The notes under the pieces: generated by a model
Database searches by the model: none
What the model saw: the letters and a program-made list of their open reading frames with translations, nothing else
Told to the model about the DNA's origin: nothing
Origin: Aestuariibius sp. HNIBRBA575
GTDB lineage: Bacteria > Pseudomonadota > Alphaproteobacteria > Rhodobacterales > Rhodobacteraceae
Reading direction: 5' to 3'
Assembly (NCBI RefSeq): GCF_040932005.1
Contig: NZ_CP162416.1
Span: forward strand, 1 to 60,766
Length of the DNA stretch: 60,766 bases
Shown: in pieces, positions 35,345 through 44,909 of the stretch
Layout of the letters: every line of letters begins with the position of its first letter
How positions within the stretch are numbered: position 1 is the stretch's first letter
Position numbers and translations under genes: made by a program

Positions 35345-36490
35345 TCAGTGGGCATTTGGATCAGCGGCATCACGAAGGCCGTCCCCAAGAAAATTGAGTG
35401 CAAGCACGGCAACCACAATGGTGGCGCCCGGAAAAATCAGAAGCCAAGGTGCTTCGATGATTGTGCGGATGTTTTGGGCTTCTTTCAGCAATGTTCCCCA
35501 TGAAATAATCGGAGGCTGCAAACCGATCCCCAGAAAGGACAGAGAGGTTTCCGCAAGGATCATCAGGGGAACGGCCAGTGTCAGTGACGCGATAATATGG
35601 CTCGAAAAACTGGGCACCATATGTTTGCGGATGACTTCCCAATCGCTCAGCCCGTCCAGGCGAGCGGCGGTGATGAAATCTTCGGATCGCAGCGATAGGA
35701 ATTTGCCGCGCACTTCGCGGGCCAGGGATGTCCAGCCGATCATCGACACGATCAACGTCACGATGAAATAGGTGCGCAAAGGTGGCCAGCCCAGCGGAAT
35801 TGCGGCTGCCAGCCCCATCCACAATGGAATGGTCGGAATGGAGCGCAAGAATTCGATTAACCGCTGGATCAGGTTATCAATCCAACCGCCATAAAAACCG
35901 GAAATCCCCCCCAGCGACACACCAATCACAAGGCTGACCACAACCCCCACCAGACCGATGGACATCGACACGGCGGTTCCGGCGACGATGCGGCTTAGAA
36001 TGTCGCGCCCTAAACGGTCCGAGCCAAACAGGTAAAACGTGTCATCAGGATCAATAGGCCCAAAGAAATGCCGGTGAGCCGGAAACAACCCCAGAACGGT
36101 GTATTCATGTCCCTCAACAAAGAAGCCCAGCGGGATAATCTCATCTTCGCTGTCTTCATAGCTGCGGCGCATGGTGGCTTGATCGATTTTCATGTCCAGC
36201 GCATTGGCATGTAGCTGAAAACGACTGTCACCATTTTGGTCCGTCACAAAGAAATGGATGCCTTGCGGGGGGACAAAAATACCGCGCCGGTTTGTCTGGC
36301 CCGGATCCGCGGGCGCAAAGAAATGGCCAAACAGCGCCACAATATAGATGAACCCGACCAGCCACAGGCTGAAATAGGCGATTTTGTGGCGTTTGAATTT
36401 ACGCCACATCAGCGCACGTGGACCTAGCAAATCTGGGGTTTGCGGATCAGCTTGGGCCAAGGGGTCAATGGATTGATCAATCGCACTCAT
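35345..36490 (-). CDS. ABC transporter permease, DppC-like
   Basis: Permease of 381 aa, longer than DppC (about 300) because a roughly 100-residue soluble insert follows the first helix (from about FAPADPGQTNRR to FGPIDPDDTFYLFGSDRLGRD). Such inserts are seen in members near sugar genes. Conserved SDRLGRDILSR and the EAA-like loop SEDFITAARLDGLSDWEVIRKH. The start overlaps the dppB stop by 4 bp (ATGA). Confidence 0.9.
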   Translation of the reverse strand: MSAIDQSIDPLAQADPQTPDLLGPRALMWRKFKRHKIAYFSLWLVGFIYIVALFGHFFAPADPGQTNRRGIFVPPQGIHFFVTDQNGDSRFQLHANALDMKIDQATMRRSYEDSEDEIIPLGFFVEGHEYTVLGLFPAHRHFFGPIDPDDTFYLFGSDRLGRDILSRIVAGTAVSMSIGLVGVVVSLVIGVSLGGISGFYGGWIDNLIQRLIEFLRSIPTIPLWMGLAAAIPLGWPPLRTYFIVTLIVSMIGWTSLAREVRGKFLSLRSEDFITAARLDGLSDWEVIRKHMVPSFSSHIIASLTLAVPLMILAETSLSFLGIGLQPPIISWGTLLKEAQNIRTIIEAPWLLIFPGATIVVAVLALNFLGDGLRDAADPNAH

Positions 36491-37470
36491 TGGTATCGGA
36501 TCCTTGGGTCGATCCATGCCAGCAACAGGTCAGACACCAATGTGCCGATCACCGTCAAAATACTGACAAGGAAAATAAGAGAGCCGGCGAGATACATATC
36601 CTGCACCAGCAACGCGCGCAGCAATAGCGGCCCGGTTGTTGGCAGGTTCATCACCACGGCGACAATAATTTCACCTGACACAAGCGATGGCAAAATCCAC
36701 CCAATGGTCGAGATGAACGGGTTTAACGCCACACGCACCGGATAGCGCATCAACAACTGAAATTCGGACATGCCTTTGGCACGGGCCGTAACAACATAGG
36801 GGCGGTATAACTCGTCCAACAGATTGGCACGCATGATCCGGATCAGCGCCGCCGCGCCGGACGTTCCAACAACAACAATCGGCATCCAGATATGTTTTAA
36901 CAGGTCGATGATTTTTTCGACTGTCCATGGTTCGCCGATAAATTCAGGGCTGACCAGCCCGCCCACGCTCTGGCCGAAATATTTGAACGCGACATACATC
37001 ATGACCAAAGCCAGCAGAAAATTCGGAACCGCGAGCCCGACAAATCCAAAAAATGTCGCGGCATAGTCACCGGCCGAATATTTCTTGACGGCGGAATAGA
37101 TGCCGATGGGCAGCGCTGTCATCCAGATGAACAAAAGCGTGAGCACCGAGATCGCAAATGTCCAACCCAAACGGTCCCAGATCAGATCATTCACAGGCAC
37201 ATTGCGTTCAAATGAAATGCCAAAGTCACCGTAAAACAGTATACCGCGCATCCATTTGAAATATTGCACATACATCGGCTGGCCCAGACCATACTGGTCC
37301 TCAAGCGCCTGCCGGGTGCCGTCGTCCAGACCGCCCAATTCATTCAGTTCGGCCGCCAGCGTGTCCAGGTAATCCCCCGGAGGCAGCTGGATGACGATGA
37401 ACGTGACCACTGACACCAGAAACAGGGTCGGGATCATGTAGATCAATCTGCGGGTCAGAAACAAAAGCAT
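36487..37470 (-). CDS. ABC transporter permease, DppB-like
   Basis: Permease of 327 aa. First helix LIYMIPTLFLVSVVTFIVIQLPPGD and the EAA-like loop YVVTARAKGMSEFQLLMRYPVR are typical of DppB. ATG 37470 is where homology begins; the frame opens upstream in the stem-loop region. Expression may be limited by the two stem-loops between it and the binding-protein gene. Confidence 0.9.
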   Translation of the reverse strand: MLLFLTRRLIYMIPTLFLVSVVTFIVIQLPPGDYLDTLAAELNELGGLDDGTRQALEDQYGLGQPMYVQYFKWMRGILFYGDFGISFERNVPVNDLIWDRLGWTFAISVLTLLFIWMTALPIGIYSAVKKYSAGDYAATFFGFVGLAVPNFLLALVMMYVAFKYFGQSVGGLVSPEFIGEPWTVEKIIDLLKHIWMPIVVVGTSGAAALIRIMRANLLDELYRPYVVTARAKGMSEFQLLMRYPVRVALNPFISTIGWILPSLVSGEIIVAVVMNLPTTGPLLLRALLVQDMYLAGSLIFLVSILTVIGTLVSDLLLAWIDPRIRYQ

Positions 37471-37497
37471 GTCAATCTTTTCGGTAGGATAGATTGG

Positions 37498-37532
37498 CGG
37501 GATGAGGCAGGGAGGATACAAGCCTCATCCCG
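37498..37532 (-). other. Stem-loop between dppA-like and dppB-like genes (distal)
   Basis: Perfect 11-bp arms CGGGATGAGGC (37498-37508) and GCCTCATCCCG (37522-37532). It lies about 28 nt before the dppB start on the minus strand, without a T-run, so attenuation or RNA stability is more likely than full termination. Confidence 0.65.
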
Positions 37533-37540
37533 TTTTAAGA

Positions 37541-37568
37541 TTCTGCACCACCGTGAGGCCGTGCAGAA
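37541..37568 (-). other. Stem-loop between dppA-like and dppB-like genes (proximal)
   Basis: Perfect 8-bp arms TTCTGCAC (37541-37548) and GTGCAGAA (37561-37568), 9 nt after the dppA-like stop on the minus strand. Together with the next hairpin it forms a tandem intercistronic structure. Confidence 0.6.
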
Positions 37569-37577
37569 CCTGTTGGG

Positions 37578-39515
37578 TTAATCGAGGTTATCGCCGCCTT
37601 CAAAGAAGAACTGCGCAGTATAAGGCGCAGGCGTCCACAGCTGACCAGCGATCGGCATTGGATCGGGATAGTTGCGCAAATTGTTGCGCGCGATCCCAAA
37701 GGCACCGTCACTTTGCATCAGACCAATTGTCAGTAGCTGACTGGTGGATTGCTCGATCAAGTCTTCGAGTGCGGCAAGCTGAACCGCGGGGTCGGCTGAT
37801 CCGGTCACACCTTCATAGGCGGTGAACAATGCCTTGATGTTTTCCGGGGGCTCGGTGCCTGTTGCAGGATCTACACCCCATGCAGCCCATTCCGGCGCCC
37901 AATAAACGGCCTGCCCACGGGGCAGATAGCAATCGGGGTTGGTATAGGCATCCGACAGACCACCGGGACAGTTCCAGATATAACCATCATGTTCCGCCGC
38001 CGAGGCTACCTCTTGTAGGCGTGACCGGTCGCTGGCGCGGACCTGAATATCAACCCCAACATTGGCCGCATATTCCGACACCAATTCCATCACGTCAGGA
38101 TATTGGAACCCAAAGACATCCGCGACGAGGAACACAAATGTCAGGCGCTCTCCGTCTGGGCGCAGGCGGAAACCGTCATCGTCACGCTGATCCAGCCCCA
38201 TCCCATCCAGCAACGCATTTGCGGCATCCGGATCAAAGGCAGTGTGTTGCTTGGACCAGTCTTCGTTGTAAAACGGCGCCGACGGATGCGGCGAAGTCTG
38301 CACTGGCGCACCCACCCCGAGATAGACCAGATCAATGATCTCTTGGCGGTCAATGGCGTGGCTCATCGCTTGGCGGAATTCAAACGTATTGACGATTTCG
38401 TTCAGGGCCGGGTCCTGATTATTGAGGTTAAACATCAGCGCCGCCTGGCTGGCACCAATATCGCCCACACCATAGAACCCGTATTGACCGCGTTCGGCGT
38501 TATCGGTCAAACCCGCCAGATTTGCAGGCCGCCCGATATGGCGCGCCATATAGTCGATTTCACCGTTAAAGGCGCGCAAAAGAATCGCTTCTGGATCTTC
38601 GACCTGTTCCCAAGTGACCTGATCGATATAGGGCAATTGCTGACCGGATTCGTCAACTTTCCAATAATATGGGTTACGAGAGGCAACCATGCGCTGCGTG
38701 GTGCCATAGCCCTCTTCGATATGCCACGGATGCAGCGTCGGCCGATTTGCGTTCTGCCAAAATGCTGGCGTATGCATGGGACCTGCCCGCAGGTTGAACA
38801 ATTGAACCCAATCGCTGGCTGCTGGCTCTGCGTCGATCAACGCCTGAATGTCGTCGTTATAATCTGTGTGGAATTGCTCTAGATAATGACGTGGATAGTT
38901 CACGACATAATAGCCAAACCCATAGGCCATGTTCTGCAAAAACAGGCCATTTGCCTCGCCGAATTTGAACTCAACCGTTGTGTCATCGATTTTGGTCACT
39001 TCGACGGGACCTGAATCGCCCACATACATCGGGTGTTTGGACGGTGTCAGACGTTCGTCGCCAAACACTTCGTACCAAAACATGATGTCATCCGCTGTAA
39101 ACGGTGCACCATCTGACCAGCGAATGCCCTCACGCAGTTTGAACGTAAAGGTCGTCGCATCCTCAGATACGTCATAGCTTTCTGCGATGTTTGGAACCAC
39201 AGCAGACCAATCCGCATTCCATCGCAGCAAATTTTCGTTGGAAATCAGGCGCACCATATTGTGCTGATCACCCCCGCCCAGGATCGCCCGGCGCAGCGTG
39301 CCACCATATTCACCTACTTCGTCCAGAACCTCCATGACCATTGGGTCTGTTGGCAGGCGGTCCTCAACAGGGGGCAATTCCCCCGCCGCAACCTTTTCGG
39401 CCAGCATTGGCGCTTCGCTGTAATCTTGTGCATATGCGGGCAAAGCCCCTGCCGCCATCAGGCACAGGCTGGCCACGGTTCCCTTCAAAGCATGTCGATA
39501 GGTCGGTAATTTCAT
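37578..39515 (-). CDS. ABC transporter solute-binding protein, family 5 (DppA/AgpA type)
   Basis: Periplasmic binding protein of 645 aa with a Sec signal (AAGALPAYAQDYSEAP). SBP family 5 features: TFTFKLREGIRWSDGAPFTADDIMFWYE and FEFRQAMSHAIDRQEI. It is about 100 residues longer than peptide-specific DppA, as in members that carry oligosaccharides; with the insert-bearing DppC and neighbouring sugar genes, an oligosaccharide or glycoside cargo is more likely than a peptide (inference). GGAGGAG precedes ATG 39515. First gene of the operon; a 16-bp palindrome lies upstream. Confidence 0.9.
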   Translation of the reverse strand: MKLPTYRHALKGTVASLCLMAAGALPAYAQDYSEAPMLAEKVAAGELPPVEDRLPTDPMVMEVLDEVGEYGGTLRRAILGGGDQHNMVRLISNENLLRWNADWSAVVPNIAESYDVSEDATTFTFKLREGIRWSDGAPFTADDIMFWYEVFGDERLTPSKHPMYVGDSGPVEVTKIDDTTVEFKFGEANGLFLQNMAYGFGYYVVNYPRHYLEQFHTDYNDDIQALIDAEPAASDWVQLFNLRAGPMHTPAFWQNANRPTLHPWHIEEGYGTTQRMVASRNPYYWKVDESGQQLPYIDQVTWEQVEDPEAILLRAFNGEIDYMARHIGRPANLAGLTDNAERGQYGFYGVGDIGASQAALMFNLNNQDPALNEIVNTFEFRQAMSHAIDRQEIIDLVYLGVGAPVQTSPHPSAPFYNEDWSKQHTAFDPDAANALLDGMGLDQRDDDGFRLRPDGERLTFVFLVADVFGFQYPDVMELVSEYAANVGVDIQVRASDRSRLQEVASAAEHDGYIWNCPGGLSDAYTNPDCYLPRGQAVYWAPEWAAWGVDPATGTEPPENIKALFTAYEGVTGSADPAVQLAALEDLIEQSTSQLLTIGLMQSDGAFGIARNNLRNYPDPMPIAGQLWTPAPYTAQFFFEGGDNLD

Positions 39516-39630
39516 TGTCCGGCTCCTCCACCGTTGTGTGTGACCGGACAGAACAAAAAATGTCCTCCGATCTTTCCGACGACGGATATCCCGCCGAATC
39601 TCCCGTCGACTTAGTAGCACTAAATTTACC

Positions 39631-39646
39631 AAATCGTCGACGATTT
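39631..39646. promoter_or_regulatory. Perfect 16-bp palindrome upstream of the dpp-type operon
   Basis: AAATCGTCGACGATTT is a perfect palindrome in the 251-bp spacer between the divergent dppA-like and gntR genes. Half-site echoes CGTCGAC occur at about 39604 and TTCGACG near 39707. A likely operator for the adjacent FCD-GntR regulator. Confidence 0.6.
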
Positions 39647-39766
39647 TGTTAATAATATCGTTCTTTTTTCGCGAAGAAACGTAAATTCCGTTGAAAATCC
39701 ACGACTTCGACGTTAATAAAGATCAGCCTGTTGAATGGTTTTGCAGGCACAGGAGGCCCAATTCTT

Positions 39767-40420
39767 ATGGTTCAGCCCACCCCGAACCACAGCGACAGTC
39801 TGTACGAAGCGATTCTGGACGAAATTTCCAGCGGGCGGCTTGTGGGCGGCCAGCGGTTAAAAATATCGGACTTATCAAAACGCTACGGCGTCAGCGCCAG
39901 CCCGGTGCGCGAAACATTGCGCCAGATGCAGGGCGAAGGATTTGTAGAGATCCACCAGAATCGCGGCGCAACAATCAAACAGGCAGATTCCAGCACGATT
40001 CAGAATATCTTTGAGGTCCTGAAACTACTGGAACCCTATTTTGTCGGTTGGTTTGCCGAAAATGCTGATCCGGCAATTGTAAAGGAATTGCGCACCCTTC
40101 AGAAACATCTGAAGGCCGCGGAAACAGGCCAGATGGCCCAATTCCGCAAACTCGATTCAGAATTTCACGGCCTGATTTGCCAATATCACTACAATCAGGT
40201 CGCCGCCGAAACATGGAAAAAACTGCGCACCGCGTTGAATGTTCACGCCGCGCCCCTGCGCATCAGCGCCACCCGACACGCAACCATCTTGCAGGAACAC
40301 GACGCGTTGATTGCCGCCTTCGAAGCAAATGACGCCGCCGAGGCGGACCGGGTCATCAGACAGCATGTCGACGGGTCGTTTACGCAGATGTCACAGCAAA
40401 TGCGTGCGTTGGGCATCTAG
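39767..40420 (+). CDS. GntR-family regulator (FCD type), divergent from the dpp-type operon
   Basis: Regulator of 217 aa. Winged helix (SLYEAILDEISSGRLVGGQRL, LSKRYGVSASPVRETLRQMQGEG) and an FCD domain with metal ligands in KLDSEFHGLICQYHYN, EHDALIAAFEAND and IRQHVDG. ATG 39767 has AGGAGG about 10 nt upstream. It is similar in layout and wording to the next gene, suggesting tandem duplication. It probably controls the divergent dpp-type operon. Confidence 0.88.
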   Translation: MVQPTPNHSDSLYEAILDEISSGRLVGGQRLKISDLSKRYGVSASPVRETLRQMQGEGFVEIHQNRGATIKQADSSTIQNIFEVLKLLEPYFVGWFAENADPAIVKELRTLQKHLKAAETGQMAQFRKLDSEFHGLICQYHYNQVAAETWKKLRTALNVHAAPLRISATRHATILQEHDALIAAFEANDAAEADRVIRQHVDGSFTQMSQQMRALGI

Positions 40421-40638
40421 ACCCCAATCCCAATGGCCAGCCGACCGATCCGACTGGGCGCGGTTTTTGTCGGAAAATCATATATAATCAGTGACCGATT
40501 GATCGACAGGTCAGAGTGTTGTCCAATTCAATGTCTATTGATATGAATAAAAAGATATTACATCTGACCAAGATCAGCTATGAAAGAGAACCGCAAAATC
40601 AGCATCTTTTTCACGGCAAAATCATCTAAGGGTAAAAC

Positions 40639-41295
40639 GTGGCAAAGAATGTCGGCGACACAACCTCGATTTACAGCCGCATCCTAGGCGATATTGGCAC
40701 GGGCACCTTTCCCGGTGGCACCCGCCTAAAGGTGCAGGATCTGGCCACGCGATACGGCACCTCAATCATCCCCGTCCGCGAAGCGCTGCGCCTGCTTCAA
40801 GGCGAAGGGATCGTCACGATTGAGCAGAACAAAGGGGCCACTGTCGCCACCTTTGATGCGGAATCACTGCGCGACATTTTCGAGGTTCTTCAACTGATGG
40901 AGCCATATTTTGTCGAAACCTTTGCCAAAAGCTGTACCGAAGCGGACCTGATTGAACTGGAACGGATACAATCCGAGCTAGAGGCGGTTTCGGTCGAGGA
41001 TAAGGTCACATTTACCGGTGTCGATTTGCGTTTTCATGAGTTTATGGCGCGCAAACATTATAACCGGCGCGCCTTTGGCATCTGGAAATTGCAACGTCGC
41101 ATTTTAAACGCCCTCGCGATGAACGTCCCCATTTCGCGCGCGCGTCACGCCGAGGTGCTGCGAGAACACCGAGAACTGATCGATGCCTTCCGAAAAAGCG
41201 ACATCAACGGGGCGGTTGAAACCATCAAACGCCATGTGCACGGCGCCGGGGATCAAATGCATCTTCAACTGATGACAATGCGCAACCCACGTTAA
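40639..41295 (+). CDS. GntR-family regulator (FCD type), second of a tandem pair
   Basis: Regulator of 218 aa starting at GTG 40639 (AAGGG upstream). Winged helix with YGTSIIPVREALRLLQGEG and FCD ligands in DLRFHEFMARKHYN, REHRELIDAF and IKRHVHGAG. A paralogue of the preceding regulator. It points toward the second CUT1 importer, whose AT-rich, repeat-bearing upstream region begins right after its stop. Confidence 0.88.
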   Translation: MAKNVGDTTSIYSRILGDIGTGTFPGGTRLKVQDLATRYGTSIIPVREALRLLQGEGIVTIEQNKGATVATFDAESLRDIFEVLQLMEPYFVETFAKSCTEADLIELERIQSELEAVSVEDKVTFTGVDLRFHEFMARKHYNRRAFGIWKLQRRILNALAMNVPISRARHAEVLREHRELIDAFRKSDINGAVETIKRHVHGAGDQMHLQLMTMRNPR

Positions 41296-41362
41296 ACGAA
41301 CATGTATCATATTGATAACGTTGCGATATATCAGATAATATATTAAATAAACATTTGTGTAG

Positions 41363-41389
41363 ATTATATGTTGATTTGAATCATATAAT
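41363..41389. promoter_or_regulatory. Operator-like inverted repeat upstream of the second CUT1 operon
   Basis: Arms ATTATATG (41363-41370) and CATATAAT (41382-41389); the second arm contains a perfect TATAAT -10-like hexamer, so a bound regulator would block the promoter. A further TATCA-TAT-TGATA repeat lies at 41305-41317. The 41296-41478 spacer is strikingly AT-rich for this replicon. Confidence 0.55.
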
Positions 41390-41478
41390 ATGTTTGCCTC
41401 TGTCGCACACTGGACAGGATGCAGGGAGCATCCCATCCAATGGGGCATCCTTTTGGGTGGTCACTGCATGGGGGAAAC

Positions 41479-42657
41479 ATGGCGAAAGTCACATTGAACG
41501 CAATCAGCAAGTCCTATGACGGGGCGCATGCGCCGGCTTTGAATGCCTTGTCTCTTGATATCGAAGACGGTGAGTTTCTCGTGCTTGTCGGGCCATCGGG
41601 ATGTGGCAAATCGACGGCGCTGAAAATGATTGGCGGCCTAGAAGACATCAGCAGCGGCGAAGTTCTGATCGGCGATCAGGTGGTCAACGATTTCGCGTCC
41701 CGAGATCGTGACATCGCGATGGTGTTTCAGTCTTATGCGCTTTATCCGCATATGACGGTTTTCGACAATATCGCCTTTCCGTTGCAGATCGCAAAGACCC
41801 CCAAAGCTGAGATTTCTCAACGCGTTGCAGATGTTGCCAAGACCCTGCAACTAGAGACGTATCTAGACCGTAAGCCCGGCCTGTTATCCGGGGGCCAGCG
41901 CCAACGTGTGGCCATGGGGCGCGCGATCATCCGGCGTCCGTCGGTGTTTCTGATGGATGAACCCCTGTCCAATCTGGACGCAAAGCTGCGGGTGAAAATG
42001 CGCGCCGAAGTTGCCCAGATTCAGCGACAGTTGAACGTCACCACAATCTACGTCACCCATGATCAGGTAGAGGCCATGACAATGGGCGACCGGGTTGCTC
42101 TGATGCGTGATGGTGTATTGCAACAAGTCGCCACACCCGACGATATTTACAACGCCCCTGCGAATACGTTTGTTGCCTCGTTTATCGGATCACCCGCCAT
42201 GAACCTGATGCGGGGTACGGTGATGAAAGCCGATGACGCGATCCATGTTAAATTGGGCGATCAGACCCTGCGCGTGCCTGAAGCGGCCCAACAGACCTAT
42301 CCCGGTTTGCTGAACTTTGTCGGCTCAGAGGTCATCGTGGGCCTGCGCCCCGAAGACCTGGAAGATGCAGATCTGAAACCAGATCACCCACAGGATTGCT
42401 GCCTGACGGCCCCGGTTTTGCTGTTGGAATCCCTTGGGTCCGATCACATGGCCCATGTCGGGCTGGATGCCCCAGCTGTGTTGATTGATGACGACGCTGT
42501 TGACGAAAATCTGGCCGGGGCGGCAACATCAGCCTGCATTTGCCGTTTTTCATCACAGTCAAAAGCCAAGTCAGGCAACGTTGTGCGGGTCGCAGTAGAC
42601 ACCAATCGTTTGCATTTTTTCGACCCCAATTCGGGTCACGCGTTGCGCGCGACCTAA
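41479..42657 (+). CDS. CUT1 ABC transporter ATPase, UgpC/MsmK type
   Basis: ATPase of 392 aa: Walker [13 protein letters not shown]-loop [10 protein letters not shown], signature [15 protein letters not shown], Walker [13 protein letters not shown] and switch His in [12 protein letters not shown]; the C-terminal TOBE-type regulatory domain is present. ATG 41479 has GGGGAAAC upstream; the frame opens at 41419. First gene of the ATPase-SBP-permease-permease operon. It could also serve the ATPase-less importer at 29.1-32.0 kb. Confidence 0.92.
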   Translation: MAKVTLNAISKSYDGAHAPALNALSLDIEDGEFLVLVGPSGCGKSTALKMIGGLEDISSGEVLIGDQVVNDFASRDRDIAMVFQSYALYPHMTVFDNIAFPLQIAKTPKAEISQRVADVAKTLQLETYLDRKPGLLSGGQRQRVAMGRAIIRRPSVFLMDEPLSNLDAKLRVKMRAEVAQIQRQLNVTTIYVTHDQVEAMTMGDRVALMRDGVLQQVATPDDIYNAPANTFVASFIGSPAMNLMRGTVMKADDAIHVKLGDQTLRVPEAAQQTYPGLLNFVGSEVIVGLRPEDLEDADLKPDHPQDCCLTAPVLLLESLGSDHMAHVGLDAPAVLIDDDAVDENLAGAATSACICRFSSQSKAKSGNVVRVAVDTNRLHFFDPNSGHALRAT

Positions 42658-42710
42658 CCCCAATGGTCCGCAGGCGGGAGACCTGCGAACCGTATTCAGG
42701 AGGACTAATT

Positions 42711-43925
42711 ATGAAACAAACACTGACAAGCGCCCTTTTGGCGAGCGCGATGACATTTGGTGCGATCGCACCCGCCTTTGCCCAGGATGTCACATTGACC
42801 ATGTGGCACAACCACCCCGAATGGAAAGACCGCGCCGAGGCGATCCTAGATGCGTTTGAAGCAGAACACCCCAACATCACCATCGAATTGGAAGAGATCG
42901 CAGGCACAAATTATTCGGCCCGATTAAACACAGCCCTCGCTGCGGGCGAAGCGCCTGATTTGTTTGGATTGCCTGCGGGCAATGAAACGCTGGCCGCCGC
43001 CCAAGCGGGTTACGCGATGGAACTGACAGGCAAGCTCGACACATCCAGCCTGCGCGACGCAGCGGTGGATGCGATCAATCAGAACGGATCAATCTGGGGC
43101 GTTCCAATTCTGGGAACCTATTCGGTGGGCTTGTATTATCACCGCAACATCTTCGAAGACCTCGGCATGACGCCTCCCACCAATCAAGCTGAATTCGTCG
43201 AAATGTGCGCCGCAATGAAGGAACAGGGCGTTACACCTCTGATCGTTCCTGCATCCGATGGGATTGTTCCGTCATTCATGTATATGATGCTGACTGCATC
43301 GGTTCTGGGTGTGGATGGCTTTGCGGAATTGCGCCGTGGGGAACGCGCCTTCACTGATCCCGATCTGGTCGAAGCCGCGGCGTTTCTACAGCAGATCGGG
43401 GATTGCATGCAGCCCGGTGCCCTGTCCACGCCCTATGTCGAAGGCAAAGCACTGGCCGCACTAGGCCAAGGCGCAATGATGCCGGGCGGATCTGCGGATT
43501 ATGCCGGCTATCAGGAAATCAACCCCAATGTTGATCTGGGCGTTGTTCCCTTTCCTGCGGTGGGTGACAATAACCCAGCAACTGTGACGGGGCTGGAATA
43601 CATCTATCTTGTGAATTCAGACACCGACCATTCCGAAGCCGCGCTTACGTTTTTGCAATGGATGATGGGGGACAAAGCCCAACAGATGGTTGTCGACAAC
43701 ATCACCATGACAACCAACAAAAACATCATCCCGGCCGAAAACCGCATCCTCGAAGAATTCGTACAGGCGACGCGCAGCAATGACATGCGGGTGTTTTACG
43801 AATTGCCCGAAACCGGGGATGTCTGGTCTGTTGCACAGCAAAACACCGCGGCGTTGTTTCTGGGTGAATTGACCCCGATGGAATTCGCCGAACTGGTTCA
43901 GGCCGCCGTTCAACCCAGCAACTAA
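42711..43925 (+). CDS. CUT1 ABC transporter solute-binding protein
   Basis: Periplasmic binding protein of 404 aa with a Sec signal (TFGAIAPAFAQDVTL). Type-1 sugar-binding pattern: RAEAILDAFEAEHPNITIELEEI and ALAALGQGAMMPGGSADYAG. AGGAGG precedes ATG 42711. A stem-loop follows the stop. Cargo unknown; the flanking regulators and enzymes suggest a sugar or sugar acid. Confidence 0.9.
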   Translation: MKQTLTSALLASAMTFGAIAPAFAQDVTLTMWHNHPEWKDRAEAILDAFEAEHPNITIELEEIAGTNYSARLNTALAAGEAPDLFGLPAGNETLAAAQAGYAMELTGKLDTSSLRDAAVDAINQNGSIWGVPILGTYSVGLYYHRNIFEDLGMTPPTNQAEFVEMCAAMKEQGVTPLIVPASDGIVPSFMYMMLTASVLGVDGFAELRRGERAFTDPDLVEAAAFLQQIGDCMQPGALSTPYVEGKALAALGQGAMMPGGSADYAGYQEINPNVDLGVVPFPAVGDNNPATVTGLEYIYLVNSDTDHSEAALTFLQWMMGDKAQQMVVDNITMTTNKNIIPAENRILEEFVQATRSNDMRVFYELPETGDVWSVAQQNTAALFLGELTPMEFAELVQAAVQPSN

Positions 43926-43934
43926 ACTGACCAA

Positions 43935-43959
43935 AGGGGCCGTTATCCGAGCGGCCTCT
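43935..43959 (+). other. Stem-loop after the binding-protein gene
   Basis: Arms AGGGGCCG (43935-43942) and CGGCCTCT (43952-43959), 7 of 8 Watson-Crick pairs plus one G:U, followed by TCTTTT. It starts 9 nt after the stop and resembles a weak terminator or stabiliser. Confidence 0.6.
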
Positions 43960-43979
43960 TCTTTTGCGAAAGTGTGCCT

Positions 43980-44909
43980 ATGCCCGCATCCCCTAAACCG
44001 CCATCTCAATTCTCTCTGCGCTACGGCCATCTCTGGTTTGTGTTGCCGGGGTTTGTGTTCTTTCTGGCTGTGATGCTGTTGCCGCTGGCGCTGGCCTTTG
44101 GCATTTCGCTGACAAACTGGTCCGGGCTAGGCAATGATCTGAAATTTATCGGTCTTGCCAATTATTCCGAAATTCTGACCTATTGGCCGTTCTATCGCGC
44201 TGCGTTTCACAACGCGATTATCTTTGTGGCGATCCTGATTTTCCAACACAGCGTCGGGCTTTACCTTGCTGTGTTGCTCAACGAAAACCCCCGTTTCATG
44301 CAGTTTTACCGCACGGTTCTGTTTCTGCCGGTCATCATGTCGCTTGTGGCCACCGGCTTTGTCTGGACGCTGATGCTATCGCCCAATATCGGTTTGGTGA
44401 ATCCAATGCTGGATGCGATCGGGCTGGGCTTTCTCAAAGGCCAATGGCTGTCTCAGCCCGGCACGGCCCTAGCTGTGATCATTTTTGTGACCGCTTGGAA
44501 TTCCATGGGCTGGTCGATCATTATCTATCTTTCGGGGCTGCAAAATGTCCCCACAGAACTAAAACAAGCCGCCGAAATGGACGGCGCCAACAGCCGGCAG
44601 GTTTTCTGGCGGATCGTGTTTCCCCAGCTTTCCCCCGCGTTTACCGCCCTGACCGTGCTGACGTTTATCGGCACGTTCCGCACCTTTGATGTGGTCTATG
44701 TCTTAACCGGTCCACTGGGGGCACCCAATTATGGCACGGATGTTCTGGGCACGCTGATCTATCGCACTGCATTTGGGGGATCGTCATTTTCAAGCGCGGA
44801 TATTCGGTTTGCCTTTGGCGTCGCCATGGCCCTGTTAATGATGCTCATTATGGCTGCAATTTGCTGGGGCTTAATCCGCATTCTGCGCCGCCGGGAGATC
44901 GAAGGATGA
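43980..44909 (+). CDS. CUT1 ABC transporter permease (MalF-like)
   Basis: Inner-membrane permease of 309 aa. First helix LWFVLPGFVFFLAVMLLPLALAF; EAA loop KQAAEMDGANSRQVFWRIVFP. ATG 43980 is used; a GTG at 43974 is in frame and neither has a good ribosome binding site. It overlaps the next permease gene by 4 bp. Confidence 0.9.
   Translation: MPASPKPPSQFSLRYGHLWFVLPGFVFFLAVMLLPLALAFGISLTNWSGLGNDLKFIGLANYSEILTYWPFYRAAFHNAIIFVAILIFQHSVGLYLAVLLNENPRFMQFYRTVLFLPVIMSLVATGFVWTLMLSPNIGLVNPMLDAIGLGFLKGQWLSQPGTALAVIIFVTAWNSMGWSIIIYLSGLQNVPTELKQAAEMDGANSRQVFWRIVFPQLSPAFTALTVLTFIGTFRTFDVVYVLTGPLGAPNYGTDVLGTLIYRTAFGGSSFSSADIRFAFGVAMALLMMLIMAAICWGLIRILRRREIEG

Noticed and set aside
37498..37532. Intrinsic terminator between the dppA-like and dppB-like genes
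   Set aside because: A strong hairpin but no T-run on the minus strand; kept as an intercistronic stem-loop instead.
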